From Candidatus Thorarchaeota archaeon (lineage in GTDB: Archaea; Asgardarchaeota; Thorarchaeia; Thorarchaeales; Thorarchaeaceae), in the NCBI GenBank assembly GCA_016839345.1, contig JAEOUL010000208.1, positions 1 through 23,855 of the forward strand: a stretch of DNA of 23,855 nucleotides, read 5' to 3'. A program made the translations under genes and the position numbers. Below, piece by piece: positions 1 to 8,026 of the stretch (position 1 is its first letter; every line of letters starts with the position of its first letter). Below the pieces are notes generated by a model. That model was not told the DNA's origin. It searched no databases and was given only the letters and a program-made list of their open reading frames with translations.

Positions 1-1085
1 ACCCTGTTAGTGTCTGGGTTGATGATGTATCGAGTGTCTTCATGAATCTCCAGTCGGTTGTTTGACGGGGGAATTATCCAGAGAAAACCTCCTGCAAAGA
101 GGTCAAATCCATCTCCACGTCTATATCCACCCCATCTTGAGATCTGGCGTTCTAGATATTCTTCTCCATAGGCTTGAGTTACCCAATCAGGTGTGTCTTC
201 GATTGTAGGATAACTGAACACTGAACCATTCTCTGCATAGATTACGGGACCACTAGCTCTCTCCACAAACTCAAATCCGATTGGAGTCCTTGTCTGGATA
301 TATACCATGTTTCCAGAGGGATCCCATGTAGGATATGCATACTGATAGCTTGATGTCATGTCATTCAGGTAGTTACCAAACTGTATATTGCGATCCCAAA
401 AGAGACCCTCCCCCATCGCTAGTGTAGTACCTTCAATTAATTCAGGAGTTTCGGACTGTGGGTCGTTTGCATCAACAACAATGAAACCTTTGATAAAATT
501 CTCAGCTAGGACATTTGTCGAAACAATCGTACACACCCAAACTAACTTGTTATTCTTCGTGGTTATATGTGCTGAGGCAACATAGACGTTAGAACCAAAT
601 GGTGAGAGATGTTGCCTTGCAACATATATTGCGTATTCCTCTGTTACTAATCTCACCATATTGTCAGGGATTGATTCATTGAAAAGCGGTAGATCTGTTT
701 CAATGATTTTACTATCGAAGTATTCTGCATTGGAAACATCCGCAGTCCAGCTTATCAAACCAGAAAACATTGGCATCAAAATGATGATGAGCATTCCTAT
801 ACACGTAAGAGGTACTCGGACACCCTGAAGTATCTGCTCTATGTCTCCTCCTCTAAAACCACTTGAAATTACTAATAATGCTCCAAGGCTGACTACAAGT
901 GTGAGTAAAGCCCATGGCAATGTTGATGCCATTAATAGACAAATAATAACCCATGCAATGGTTCCCCAAACGAGTCGAAAGGGAAGCCATCTTATGAGTC
1001 TGTTAGGTCTCAACATATCACTACTGAAAGGGATAGGTATAGCATGGAGTATCAGACTAATTAGTAAAAAGACAAGTACGTTCAT
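1..1085 (-). CDS. Unknown membrane protein, C-terminus cut by left window edge
   Basis: An open frame of about 361 codons runs from an ATG at 1085 off the left edge with no stop. An in-frame TGA lies four codons upstream of the ATG, which therefore is the first available start, and a GAGG motif sits just before it. The first 105 residues are strongly hydrophobic, with about three to four membrane segments (residues 1-16, 38-55, 57-72 and 92-110). A long polar, aromatic-rich and probably extracytoplasmic region follows, with phrases such as YPTWDPSGNMVY and RWGGYRRGDGF. It lies 63 bp downstream of the leuD-like gene on the same strand and may be read through from that operon. I do not recognise the family. 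The shape, membrane segments followed by a large ectodomain, gives no function by itself. Confidence 0.8.
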   Translation of the reverse strand, partial: MNVLVFLLISLILHAIPIPFSSDMLRPNRLIRWLPFRLVWGTIAWVIICLLMASTLPWALLTLVVSLGALLVISSGFRGGDIEQILQGVRVPLTCIGMLIIILMPMFSGLISWTADVSNAEYFDSKIIETDLPLFNESIPDNMVRLVTEEYAIYVARQHLSPFGSNVYVASAHITTKNNKLVWVCTIVSTNVLAENFIKGFIVVDANDPQSETPELIEGTTLAMGEGLFWDRNIQFGNYLNDMTSSYQYAYPTWDPSGNMVYIQTRTPIGFEFVERASGPVIYAENGSVFSYPTIEDTPDWVTQAYGEEYLERQISRWGGYRRGDGFDLFAGGFLWIIPPSNNRLEIHEDTRYIINPDTNR

Positions 1086-1148
1086 CCAGTGTCCTCACAA
1101 TGACATTTCTGAACAATCCACGGAGTGACTCCTTTTAGTGTTTTCCAA

Positions 1149-1655
1149 CTAGCGAGAGTGTTGTTTGAACCAAGAAACTGCTCCTCCAGCTCTGAGAATT
1201 TCTACTATTCTCTCCGGTAATGGGTTTCCATGAAGTATGTCACCATCACCCTTGATTGTCAACGTGCCTTTCCAAAGATTGACTGTTACGGTTTTTCCAT
1301 CCTTGACCAATTTTCTCACATTTGGTATAATCATCAAGGGCAGTCCAACATTGAATGAATTTCTATAGAATATTCTCGCAAATGATTCTGCTACCACACA
1401 TCCTACTCCACTGCATAAGAGAACCTTGGGCGCTTCCTCACGGGATGATCCTCCCCCGAAGTTTGTACCTGCGACTACAATGTCATTCTGTTTGACTTTT
1501 GATATGAAGGCGGGTCTAGGAATTTCGAATGTATGCTTTGCCATTTCCTTGTAATCAAGAAGGGTCAGATACTGTCCCTGAATTATTTGGTCGGTATCAA
1601 CATTATTTCCAAATACCCATGCGCGACCAGTGATGTTTCCAAAGTCCTTAGGCAC
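1149..1655 (-). CDS. leuD: 3-isopropylmalate/homoaconitate dehydratase small subunit (LeuD-like)
   Basis: This is the small (swivel-domain) subunit that pairs with the upstream large subunit to isomerise 2- to 3-hydroxy-alkylmalates in leucine-type chain elongation in the cytoplasm. At 168 aa it has the normal length of archaeal LeuD. Visible landmarks are NVDTDQI near residue 18, the substrate-loop region with YLTL at 29-32, and the conserved GTNFGGGSSREEAP stretch at 63-76. The GTG start at 1655 follows the large-subunit stop by three bases, and its AGGAGT ribosome site lies inside the end of that gene, so the two are translationally coupled. The loop residue after YL is Thr. As I recall, homoaconitase small subunits carry Arg here (YLRT) and isopropylmalate isomerases YLV, so the substrate is not settled by this loop. 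Confidence 0.93.
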   Translation of the reverse strand: MPKDFGNITGRAWVFGNNVDTDQIIQGQYLTLLDYKEMAKHTFEIPRPAFISKVKQNDIVVAGTNFGGGSSREEAPKVLLCSGVGCVVAESFARIFYRNSFNVGLPLMIIPNVRKLVKDGKTVTVNLWKGTLTIKGDGDILHGNPLPERIVEILRAGGAVSWFKQHSR

Positions 1656-1658
1656 CTT

Positions 1659-2924
1659 TCACACACTCCTAGGATCAGTGATTACTCCTTTCAATGCACT
1701 AGCAGCAACAGTTGCAGGGGAGGCAAGATAGATACGGGAGTTATGGTGTCCCATACGACCTCGGAAATTGCGATTGGTGCTTGATATACAAACTTCCCCA
1801 GCACCTAGTACACCGAGGTGACCTCCCACACAAGAACCACAGGTTGAGTTTGTGACTATTCCTCCGGCATCCATTAGAATCTTTATGATTCCTCGTTCTA
1901 AGGCTTCCATGTATGTTGCCCTACTGGCTGGAGTTATGATGAGTCGAACACCGTTATGGATCTTGTTGCCTTTGAGAATCTCAGCTGCGATTATCAAGTC
2001 ACCAATTCTTCCGTTAGTGCATGAGCCAATGAATGCTTGGTCTATGGGTACTCCTGCAACCTCTGTTACTGGTTTTCCATTTGTGGGAAGGTCTGGAGGG
2101 GCAACTGTTGGTTCGAGGGGGTCTTCCGTAAGGTCATAATATCGTTCATCAAAGTATTCTGCATCCAGGTCAATTGGTACTTCCTTCCATTTTTTCTTCG
2201 GAGCATAGTCCTCCATCCAGAATTTCACATCTTGATTGATGGGCATTGGCGAACATTTTGCCCCAGCTTCTACGGTCATATTGCACATTGTCATTCTCTC
2301 ACCAACGCTCATGGCCTCAATAGTAGAGCCATGAAACTCCATTGATTGATAATTCGCCCCATCTGGTCCTAGTTCGTTGATGATTTTGAGAATCAAGTCT
2401 TTACTCATAACTCTATGAGAGAGTTCTCCCTCCACAACAATCTTCAGAGTTTCTGGAACTCTAAACCAGCACTCTCCAGTAGCTAAGATTAATGCTGAGT
2501 CGGTCGCTGCAAGTCCGGTCGAGAAAGCATTGAATGCTCCGTATGTTGTAGAATGAGAATCGCTTCCAACAATAAGTGCTCCCGGCACAACCAATCCTCT
2601 TTCTGGAAGGACCTGATGAGATATACCACAGTCTACATCGCAAAAGTTCGTGATGCCCTGCTCCTTTACGAAGTTCCTGTTTCTTCTATGTATCTCTGCA
2701 CTATTGATGTCGGATGCTGGAGCCCAATGGTCATTTACAACAAGAACTCTGTTTGGATTCCACACTTTTTTGAAACCCATGTCATCAAGAATGGGCAAGA
2801 TTCTAGAACCTAACACTTCATGCACCATCAGTAAATCCACACGTGTTTCAACAATTTCACCAGCACTTGCTTTTCCATCAGTAGTGTGACTTGCTAGTAT
2901 CTTCTCAGCTAATGTCTTCCCCAA
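1659..2924 (-). CDS. leuC: 3-isopropylmalate/homoaconitate dehydratase large subunit (LeuC-like)
   Basis: This is the catalytic iron-sulfur subunit of an aconitase-superfamily hydro-lyase, 421 aa, as expected for the archaeal two-subunit type. The three cluster-ligand cysteines are present: C302 in GSCTNGR, and C362 and C365 in TCGSC. The N-terminus MGKTLAEKILASH is the usual one for the family, which supports the TTG start at 2924. A GGTGAGG ribosome site overlaps the end of leuB, four bases upstream. The SDSHSTTYGAFNAF stretch (121-134) and the C-terminal SSTNRNFRGRMG are also family landmarks. It forms one operon with leuB upstream and leuD downstream. No isopropylmalate or homocitrate synthase is visible in the window, so the pathway (leucine, or another 2-oxoacid elongation) is inferred. 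Confidence 0.95.
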   Translation of the reverse strand: MGKTLAEKILASHTTDGKASAGEIVETRVDLLMVHEVLGSRILPILDDMGFKKVWNPNRVLVVNDHWAPASDINSAEIHRRNRNFVKEQGITNFCDVDCGISHQVLPERGLVVPGALIVGSDSHSTTYGAFNAFSTGLAATDSALILATGECWFRVPETLKIVVEGELSHRVMSKDLILKIINELGPDGANYQSMEFHGSTIEAMSVGERMTMCNMTVEAGAKCSPMPINQDVKFWMEDYAPKKKWKEVPIDLDAEYFDERYYDLTEDPLEPTVAPPDLPTNGKPVTEVAGVPIDQAFIGSCTNGRIGDLIIAAEILKGNKIHNGVRLIITPASRATYMEALERGIIKILMDAGGIVTNSTCGSCVGGHLGVLGAGEVCISSTNRNFRGRMGHHNSRIYLASPATVAASALKGVITDPRSV

Positions 2925-2928
2925 ACCC

Positions 2929-4068
2929 TCACCCCGTTATTCTCTTGATGATCGCGACAGCTACTTCAAATGTGGTAGCAGGTTTTACCTTTTCCCATCT
3001 TCCAATGCAGAGATCTTCAGTTCGGACTTGACCTTCATGTAACACTTCTTCAACAGATTGTCTTATTTTATTGGCGGCTCTGATAGGTCCTTCATCATTC
3101 GATTTACTTCCCAACCATTCAAACATCATCGCAACTGAGAGTATAGCTGCAATAGGATTGGCCTGTCCTTTTCCTGCAATATCTGGTGCTGAACCATGAA
3201 CAGGTTCAAACATACCATGTTTCTCGCCAATATTTCCTGACGGTGCAACGCCTAGACCACCCTGTATTGCGCCTCCTAAATCACTGATTATGTCACCAAA
3301 TGCATTTGGTGCAACAACTACGTCATAGAATTCTGGTTTTCTTAGGGCTAATAGAGTCCAAGCATCTACATAGGCATAGTCCTTTGATACTTTTTTGAAC
3401 TCAGAACCAACCTTGTCAAAAGACTCCCTGAACAACTTGCACCCTGTAAGAAGGTTGCTCTTATCCACACATGTAACTCGCTTTGTGCCATCGATAGGAG
3501 CTCCTTCTCGATTCATTGCAAGCTCAAATGCATATCTAGCAACACGTTCTGATCCTTTTGCAGTGATTATTCGCAGGTCGAATGCAAAGTTTCTGTCTCT
3601 GTCTGATATTCTACCTCGGGCTGGAGTATAGAGCCCTTCTGTATTCTCTCTCACAATCACCATGTCAATATCTTCAGACCTCTTGAATGCGAGTGGAGTT
3701 GGAACCCCCTCGTACAACTTCACTGGTCTGACATTTGCATACAACTCCAGCTCTTGTCTGAGTCCGATTACTATGTTATATCCAGCTAAGTTGCCATCAG
3801 GCAATCTGACAACATTACCCGAAGAATCCATTGCCCCAATTCCACCAAGGAGAATTGCATCTGCCTCTGTTTTCGTGAACTCTTCTGCTTCTTCAGACCA
3901 CTCTCGCATATTTTTAAGAAAATACTGACCCCCACATTCAAACTCATGTATCTCAAGATTCAGCTTTTCAACGGATGCGGCCTCCTTCATCACTGATACA
4001 GCTTCAGGAATGACTTCTTTCCCGATACCATCTCCTGGAAGAACTGAAATCTTATACTTGCGGCCCAC
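2929..4068 (-). CDS. leuB: NAD-type isopropylmalate/isocitrate dehydrogenase family protein (LeuB-like)
   Basis: This is a beta-decarboxylating dehydrogenase of 379 aa that oxidises and decarboxylates a 3-substituted malate. It opens with [14 protein letters not shown]. Catalytic and metal residues visible are Y147 in ENTEGLY, K203 in VDKSN, D235, and D259/D263 in [20 protein letters not shown] (291-301) is the NAD-type adenine-binding loop. The substrate-recognition helix reads [20 protein letters not shown] (97-116). It matches neither the GLLxLRK of classical isopropylmalate dehydrogenase nor the SLNVALRQ of isocitrate dehydrogenase. GTG at 4068 is preceded by AGGTGA, which overlaps the stop of the gene before it. 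It leads the leuBCD run. Isopropylmalate dehydrogenase is the best guess from context; homoisocitrate or another substrate is possible. Confidence 0.9.
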   Translation of the reverse strand: MGRKYKISVLPGDGIGKEVIPEAVSVMKEAASVEKLNLEIHEFECGGQYFLKNMREWSEEAEEFTKTEADAILLGGIGAMDSSGNVVRLPDGNLAGYNIVIGLRQELELYANVRPVKLYEGVPTPLAFKRSEDIDMVIVRENTEGLYTPARGRISDRDRNFAFDLRIITAKGSERVARYAFELAMNREGAPIDGTKRVTCVDKSNLLTGCKLFRESFDKVGSEFKKVSKDYAYVDAWTLLALRKPEFYDVVVAPNAFGDIISDLGGAIQGGLGVAPSGNIGEKHGMFEPVHGSAPDIAGKGQANPIAAILSVAMMFEWLGSKSNDEGPIRAANKIRQSVEEVLHEGQVRTEDLCIGRWEKVKPATTFEVAVAIIKRITG

Positions 4069-4078
4069 TCTGATTCAC

Positions 4079-4468
4079 CTAATAACTTCCTAACCAACCA
4101 AGATTCTTTCCTCTATCATCTATCAAATTCACTCTTGTATCTATTCTTTCTCCTTCATAGTATCGTACAATACATTGGATTGTGAACTGCCTGCCGCATT
4201 TTGTGCACTCGACTAACCAGTTCTCCTCAACTTCTTCTCTGCCCTTTCCACTAACAGAATCCTTTTGAACATCAATGAGTGCAAGTTCGATTCCATCGCA
4301 CTCATAGGTGCACTCCTTCAGAGGTATTGGTTCCATACCTCTCCTTCCAAGTGCAACAAACACTCTATCGGGCAATTCATCCAAAGTGGGGTTATTGTTC
4401 AAATGCTCCACCAATGTTCTGTTTAACACCAGTACGGATAAATGAGATGGTATACCATGCAACATCAT
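4079..4468 (-). CDS. Small Cys-rich protein of unknown function (possible zinc ribbon)
   Basis: I do not recognise this protein of about 129 residues. Counted from the GTG at 4480, it has five cysteines, C57, C61, C92, C95 and C103. The C-x3-C and C-x2-C pairs could bind one zinc. The first 40 residues look like a helix-sheet segment and the end is basic and polar. Start choice is uncertain: GTG at 4480, ATG at 4468 and ATG at 4465 are all in frame. I prefer 4468, which follows an AAGTGA-like site. Any of these starts overlaps or abuts the divergent FAH-family gene that begins at 4467. The stop is ten bases before leuB, whose ribosome site overlaps it, so it is the first gene of the leuBCD operon and may be an accessory or regulatory partner. 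Confidence 0.75.
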   Translation of the reverse strand: MMLHGIPSHLSVLVLNRTLVEHLNNNPTLDELPDRVFVALGRRGMEPIPLKECTYECDGIELALIDVQKDSVSGKGREEVEENWLVECTKCGRQFTIQCIVRYYEGERIDTRVNLIDDRGKNLGWLGSY

Positions 4469-5372
4469 GCGACTTGTCACTTATTCGAGGATGGGTGTTC
4501 CATCAATTGGGGTTGAGCTCGATGAAGGGATTCTCGACATCCCCGATGCTGCTTCTCACTTTGGCAGGAAATACCATATACGGGGTCACAGTTTTCCCAC
4601 AACGATGCTTGACTTACTCCAATGGCCTGCTGGCGTGGATGTAGTTCGTCAGATTGTTGAGAGGTATGAGAAAACTCCGAAAGGAGAACGGTTGATGACC
4701 CATCCTGTTAACTCTGTAACATTTGAAGCCCCAATCTCTCGCCCTGGAAAAATTGTTGCTCTAGGAAAGAACTATCTGGATCATATCGAGGAAACCGGTT
4801 CTAATGTTCCGGAATTTCCTGTTATCTTCACCAAGTTCCCTTCAAGTGTAATCGGTCCTGATGATTCAATAGTGATACCAAAAGTATCCTCCCAAATTGA
4901 TTGGGAAGTAGAACTTGGTATAGTAATTGGTAAGAGCTGCAAAGATGTGGCTGAAGGCAAGTCGTTGGATTATATTGCGGGATATACTGTAATCAATGAT
5001 GTGTCAGCACGCGACCTTCAGATGAATGACGGGCAATGGGTTCGAGGAAAGTCTCTAGATACATTCTGTCCTATGGGTCCTTGTATTGTGACTCGAGATG
5101 AACTAGGAGATGCATCAGGTCTGAAAATGCATACAAAAGTGAATGGTGTCATTAAGCAGGATTCATCCACCTCCAGTCTAATATACAATGTCATCCAGAT
5201 CGTATCATTCCTCTCAAAGTCCTTCATTCTTGAACCAGGGGATGTGATTGCAACTGGTACTCCCTCTGGCGTAGGTTTTGTGAGGAATCCGCCAGAGTTC
5301 TTGAAACCTGGTGATCAAGTTGAGTTATTCATTGAAGGGATCGGATATCTCAGAAACTCTGTGATAAGCTGA
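4467..5372 (+). CDS. Fumarylacetoacetate hydrolase (FAH) family protein
   Basis: This 301-aa member of the FAH superfamily comprises metal-dependent hydrolases, decarboxylases or isomerases of 2-oxo acids and acylpyruvates. The start MRLVTYSRMGVPSIGVELDE is typical, with a short N-terminal domain up to about residue 85. The catalytic domain carries KNYLDH with the general-base His H106, the metal ligands E147 and E149 in DWEVELG, and D178 in NDVSARD. It also has the conserved TGTPSGVG (263-270) and LKPGDQVE (279-286). All key residues are present, so it should be active. The gene diverges from the leuBCD operon with start regions overlapping. Acylpyruvase or oxaloacetate decarboxylase activity is common in such archaeal homologues, but the substrate cannot be read from sequence. 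Confidence 0.93.
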   Translation: MRLVTYSRMGVPSIGVELDEGILDIPDAASHFGRKYHIRGHSFPTTMLDLLQWPAGVDVVRQIVERYEKTPKGERLMTHPVNSVTFEAPISRPGKIVALGKNYLDHIEETGSNVPEFPVIFTKFPSSVIGPDDSIVIPKVSSQIDWEVELGIVIGKSCKDVAEGKSLDYIAGYTVINDVSARDLQMNDGQWVRGKSLDTFCPMGPCIVTRDELGDASGLKMHTKVNGVIKQDSSTSSLIYNVIQIVSFLSKSFILEPGDVIATGTPSGVGFVRNPPEFLKPGDQVELFIEGIGYLRNSVIS

Positions 5373-5384
5373 TTGAACTTAGTT

Positions 5385-5930
5385 TCAAAGACTGTCTGCT
5401 TTTTCTAATGCCTTCTCAGCTTCACTGTACTCGAATAGTCTCTTGTGAGCTCGATTCAGCATTTCCCAGACTTCCTTATCTTTAGGATTCATTTCTAAGT
5501 ATGCTTTGCAAAAAACCTTCATATTCTCCCAGTCGCTTAATTTCTCATAGCAACGGGCTCCATAGTACAAAGCCCTTTTGTGATCTAACTTTGGTCCTGC
5601 GAGGGTTTTGAATATCTCTGAAGCGTATTCCCATTCTTCATCATCAAAACGTGATTTGCCCTCTTCAAACCTTATCTCCATATCGCTATATTGAGGGACC
5701 CTTTGAGCAAAGGAACTTATCATCTGGGTGGAAACACAACATACGATGATAGTTGCCAGAATCGTACTTACACCCAGAGCCATTCCTGGATCAATTGGTA
5801 AATAACCCTGACCTCCTAACCAGGCTGCTATAATCCCACCCACGAAAATAAGAATGGCTGCGCTCGCAATATATTGTGGTGCAGGCATTCGCGTTTGCGT
5901 TTCTGCTTGGTCGGGATTAAGGGGCATCAT
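5385..5930 (-). CDS. Membrane-anchored TPR-like protein
   Basis: This protein of 181 aa has two hydrophobic segments (about residues 22-43 and 51-72) joined by a short GQGYLPIDPG loop. A soluble helical C-terminus of about 100 residues follows. It has tetratricopeptide-like pairs: FEEGKSRFDDEEWEYASEIF, ALYYGARCYEKLSDWENMKVF and VWEMLNRAHKRLFEYSEAEKAL. It probably sits in the membrane with the TPR domain facing the cytoplasm as a protein-binding platform. Two ATGs (5930, 5927) stand together without a clear ribosome site. It is 43 bp downstream of a soluble TPR protein on the same strand, and the two may work together. Its 3' end faces the FAH-family gene 12 bp away. The specific partner is unknown. 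Confidence 0.83.
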   Translation of the reverse strand: MMPLNPDQAETQTRMPAPQYIASAAILIFVGGIIAAWLGGQGYLPIDPGMALGVSTILATIIVCCVSTQMISSFAQRVPQYSDMEIRFEEGKSRFDDEEWEYASEIFKTLAGPKLDHKRALYYGARCYEKLSDWENMKVFCKAYLEMNPKDKEVWEMLNRAHKRLFEYSEAEKALEKADSL

Positions 5931-5973
5931 AGGGTGATATGTGTTTGAATTCCTTTTAGGTGTGGCGAATCAA

Positions 5974-6600
5974 TCAATTATCCTTCTTACTCATCTGTCT
6001 TCGTTTGTGTTCTTCATCGTCCTTCTTAGCCGCAATTCTACCCTTAGCCACACTTATCCATTTTCTGACCATTTCTGCGAGAGTTGGATCAAGTCGTAGA
6101 GCATGCTCACTATATGCAATAGCTTTCTCATCATCTTCTTCTATAAAGTGGGCATTAGCTTTGTTATAGAATGCCTCTGCATAGTCTGGTCTAAGAGCAA
6201 CTGCACGAGTGTACGCTTCAATGGCTGCTTGTCCATCTGCGAGTCTGGAATAACAATTACCTATGTTGTTCCACGCCTCAGCATCATCTGGATTGATCTC
6301 CAGTGCTTCCTCATAGCAATCTTTAGCACCTTCGAAGTCTTTCATTGCATAGAGAGCATTGCCTTTGTTGAACCAGATTTCAAAGATGAAGTTGTCAATT
6401 GCTAGAGCCTCATCATATGCTTTGACTGCTTCTTCATATTCTTCAGCCTCAGTTAAGGCATAGCCGAGATTATACCAGGCTTCAATCCTATCAGGTCTAT
6501 CTTTTACTAGCTCTTCGAGGACCTTGATGGCTTCACTCGTCATACCTGACTGCAAAAGCTGTATAGCTTCATTGAGCTTTTCCATACCATTTTCAGACAA
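5974..6600 (-). CDS. Soluble tetratricopeptide repeat (TPR) protein
   Basis: This 208-aa protein is almost entirely TPR. At least five tandem 34-residue units with the W/Y-x2-L/I/K-G-x2 and A-x3-Y-x2-A-L pattern are visible: AWYNLGYALTEAEEYEEAVKAY, IWFNKGNALYAMKDFEGAKD, AWNNIGNCYSRLADGQAAIEAY and AFYNKANAHFIEEDDEKAIAYS, plus a divergent N-terminal unit. The C-terminus is a charged helix (KKDDEEHKRRQMSKKDN). There is no signal peptide or membrane segment, so it should be cytoplasmic. The start is uncertain between TTG at 6600 and ATG at 6585. It belongs to a minus-strand gene run with the four-helix membrane protein upstream and the membrane TPR protein downstream. The role is protein-protein assembly; the partner is not known. 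Confidence 0.88.
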   Translation of the reverse strand: MSENGMEKLNEAIQLLQSGMTSEAIKVLEELVKDRPDRIEAWYNLGYALTEAEEYEEAVKAYDEALAIDNFIFEIWFNKGNALYAMKDFEGAKDCYEEALEINPDDAEAWNNIGNCYSRLADGQAAIEAYTRAVALRPDYAEAFYNKANAHFIEEDDEKAIAYSEHALRLDPTLAEMVRKWISVAKGRIAAKKDDEEHKRRQMSKKDN

Positions 6601-6651
6601 TGTGACCCTGTGATTGTCTGCATCAGTTGGAATAAGGATTCCGCAATATGA

Positions 6652-7098
6652 CTAATCTGAACTTGTCAATCTTCGTGCTAGAATTGATAGGATCACTCCT
6701 ATCCATGCAATTGATTGTGAAACAAGTGTCAACACATCTAGAAATGCATCAACTCCACCAGCAATCAATGCCTCTGCAAGCATGATAATCAGACCTATCA
6801 ATCCAATTCCTGCGCCAAGACCAATTACAAACTTCCCGGTACCTTCACGGTTCATCGCGATGAGAATCCCGCCAACAATTACTGCAATACCACCAAGTGA
6901 GGCGATATAGAGCAATGCAGTGAGGACTAGTGTGATGATGTCCGCTATGGTTGGGAAGTAGAGGAGTGCATAAGCCGCTATATCGTCAATGAATCCAATA
7001 CTACCAATCCATCCGACTTGGAAAAGCAGAAACCCTCCAATTAGAGCAAGTGTTATTGGAACTTGATTTCTCATATGAACATCTTTTAGCTGGTACAT
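6652..7098 (-). CDS. Small four-helix membrane protein of unknown function
   Basis: This protein has 148 aa with about four membrane helices (residues 13-36, 52-82, 88-115 and 120-142). They are rich in Gly, Ile, Leu and Ala, with a short charged start and a short basic tail (ARRLTSSD). A single loop, MNREGTGKF, lies between helices two and three. No catalytic or transport motif is evident and I do not recognise the family. ATG at 7098 is used here; a second ATG at 7074 would remove only the cytoplasmic leader. The gene starts 21 bp after the PHP phosphoesterase stop, with TPR genes following, so it is probably co-transcribed with them. Its compact hydrophobic composition is typical of small archaeal integral membrane proteins. 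Confidence 0.8.
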   Translation of the reverse strand: MYQLKDVHMRNQVPITLALIGGFLLFQVGWIGSIGFIDDIAAYALLYFPTIADIITLVLTALLYIASLGGIAVIVGGILIAMNREGTGKFVIGLGAGIGLIGLIIMLAEALIAGGVDAFLDVLTLVSQSIAWIGVILSILARRLTSSD

Positions 7099-7119
7099 AA
7101 TTCGGTTTAATTCTTTTTC

Positions 7120-7971
7120 CTAAACTGAAGACCAAGACACTAGTGAGGACTTCCTCTCTCTATATTTAGAGGGTCCTGGGAAACCAATCCGTTTGATTAT
7201 CGCGAGAGCTTGATCAATCCCTTTTCCAACATCCTGAGGCTTATGAGCATCAGATCCAACTGTCACTGTTTCAATACCTGCTTCTCGCAGAGCCTGAATA
7301 ATTCGTTCATCAGGCATCGGCTGTTTCATTCCTCTCCTGAGGGATGAGGTGTTAATTTCGAAACCAACATTTTGACGTTTCATTTTGTCAGCCAAGTTTC
7401 CCAAGTGCGGTTTCCACATGTCGTGAATGGCTTCGCCATAGAACGATTCACCAAATCGCCGGTACAAGTCAATGTGAGCAAGAATGTCAAAGATTTCTAG
7501 ATCCATAGAATCAAGCATTATTGAGAAATACTTCTCTACAAGATCCTCCATAGAGTATCTCCTTAGAGCTTCCTCTGCTCTATCTCCTGCAGAAATTGCG
7601 ACATGATCAATAAGATGAACTGACCCCAAGATAATGTCAAAATCAGTCGAAAAGAACCTCTCAGGAAGTGCATTTTCAACCTCAGGAAAGCAATCAACCT
7701 CTACACCAAGTAGCACTTTTAGTCCAGAGTCTACGAATTGATCACCAGCATCTCGAATTGTTGACTCATAATCTTCAAACCATAGACTGGAGGAAACATC
7801 TACCCTCCTACCTTTCACGTTAACATAACAATCATCTGTTACTCGATCTGTATCGAGATGTGTTGTGAAAGCAATCTCCTTCAGTCCAACCTCAAGCGCC
7901 GCTTTACAAAACTCCCAAACCTCACCTTCTGCATCGATGGAGTAGTTGGAGTGAATATGATAATCAAACAT
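7120..7971 (-). CDS. PHP-domain phosphoesterase, histidinol-phosphatase (HisJ) type
   Basis: This is a trinuclear-metal phosphoesterase of the PHP superfamily, about 283 aa, close to the length of HisJ/HisK histidinol phosphatases. All metal-binding stations are visible in order: DYHIHSNYS at the very N-terminus, FTTHLD, GVEVDCFPE, GSVHLID, AHIDLYRRF and GSDAHKP near the C-terminus. I chose the ATG at 7971 because family members begin within a few residues of the first HxH. An in-frame ATG at 7995 would add eight residues. It is preceded by an MFS transporter gene on the same strand. Histidinol phosphatase is the closest named activity, but no other his gene is in view, so a different small phosphate ester remains possible. 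Confidence 0.88.
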   Translation of the reverse strand: MFDYHIHSNYSIDAEGEVWEFCKAALEVGLKEIAFTTHLDTDRVTDDCYVNVKGRRVDVSSSLWFEDYESTIRDAGDQFVDSGLKVLLGVEVDCFPEVENALPERFFSTDFDIILGSVHLIDHVAISAGDRAEEALRRYSMEDLVEKYFSIMLDSMDLEIFDILAHIDLYRRFGESFYGEAIHDMWKPHLGNLADKMKRQNVGFEINTSSLRRGMKQPMPDERIIQALREAGIETVTVGSDAHKPQDVGKGIDQALAIIKRIGFPGPSKYRERKSSLVSWSSV

Positions 7972-8026
7972 CGTTTGCAAACAGTCCTTCAACATATATC
8001 AGATTGTCTAATGATAAATCACAGTC

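Noticed and set aside
388..1128. Plus-strand open frames at 388-585 and 841-1128
   Set aside because: They are antisense to a continuous minus-strand frame from 1085 to the left edge with coherent membrane and ectodomain composition; the plus-strand products are low-complexity and lack ribosome sites.
1117..1134. GGAG-TGA-CTCC inverted repeat followed by TTTT between leuD and the membrane protein gene
   Set aside because: The T-run is on the wrong strand for the genes present, the stem is only four pairs, and downstream reading continues into the next gene.
1533..3928. Several plus-strand frames of 78-102 codons opposite leuB, leuC and leuD
   Set aside because: They are shadows of strongly conserved enzyme genes and show no domain character.
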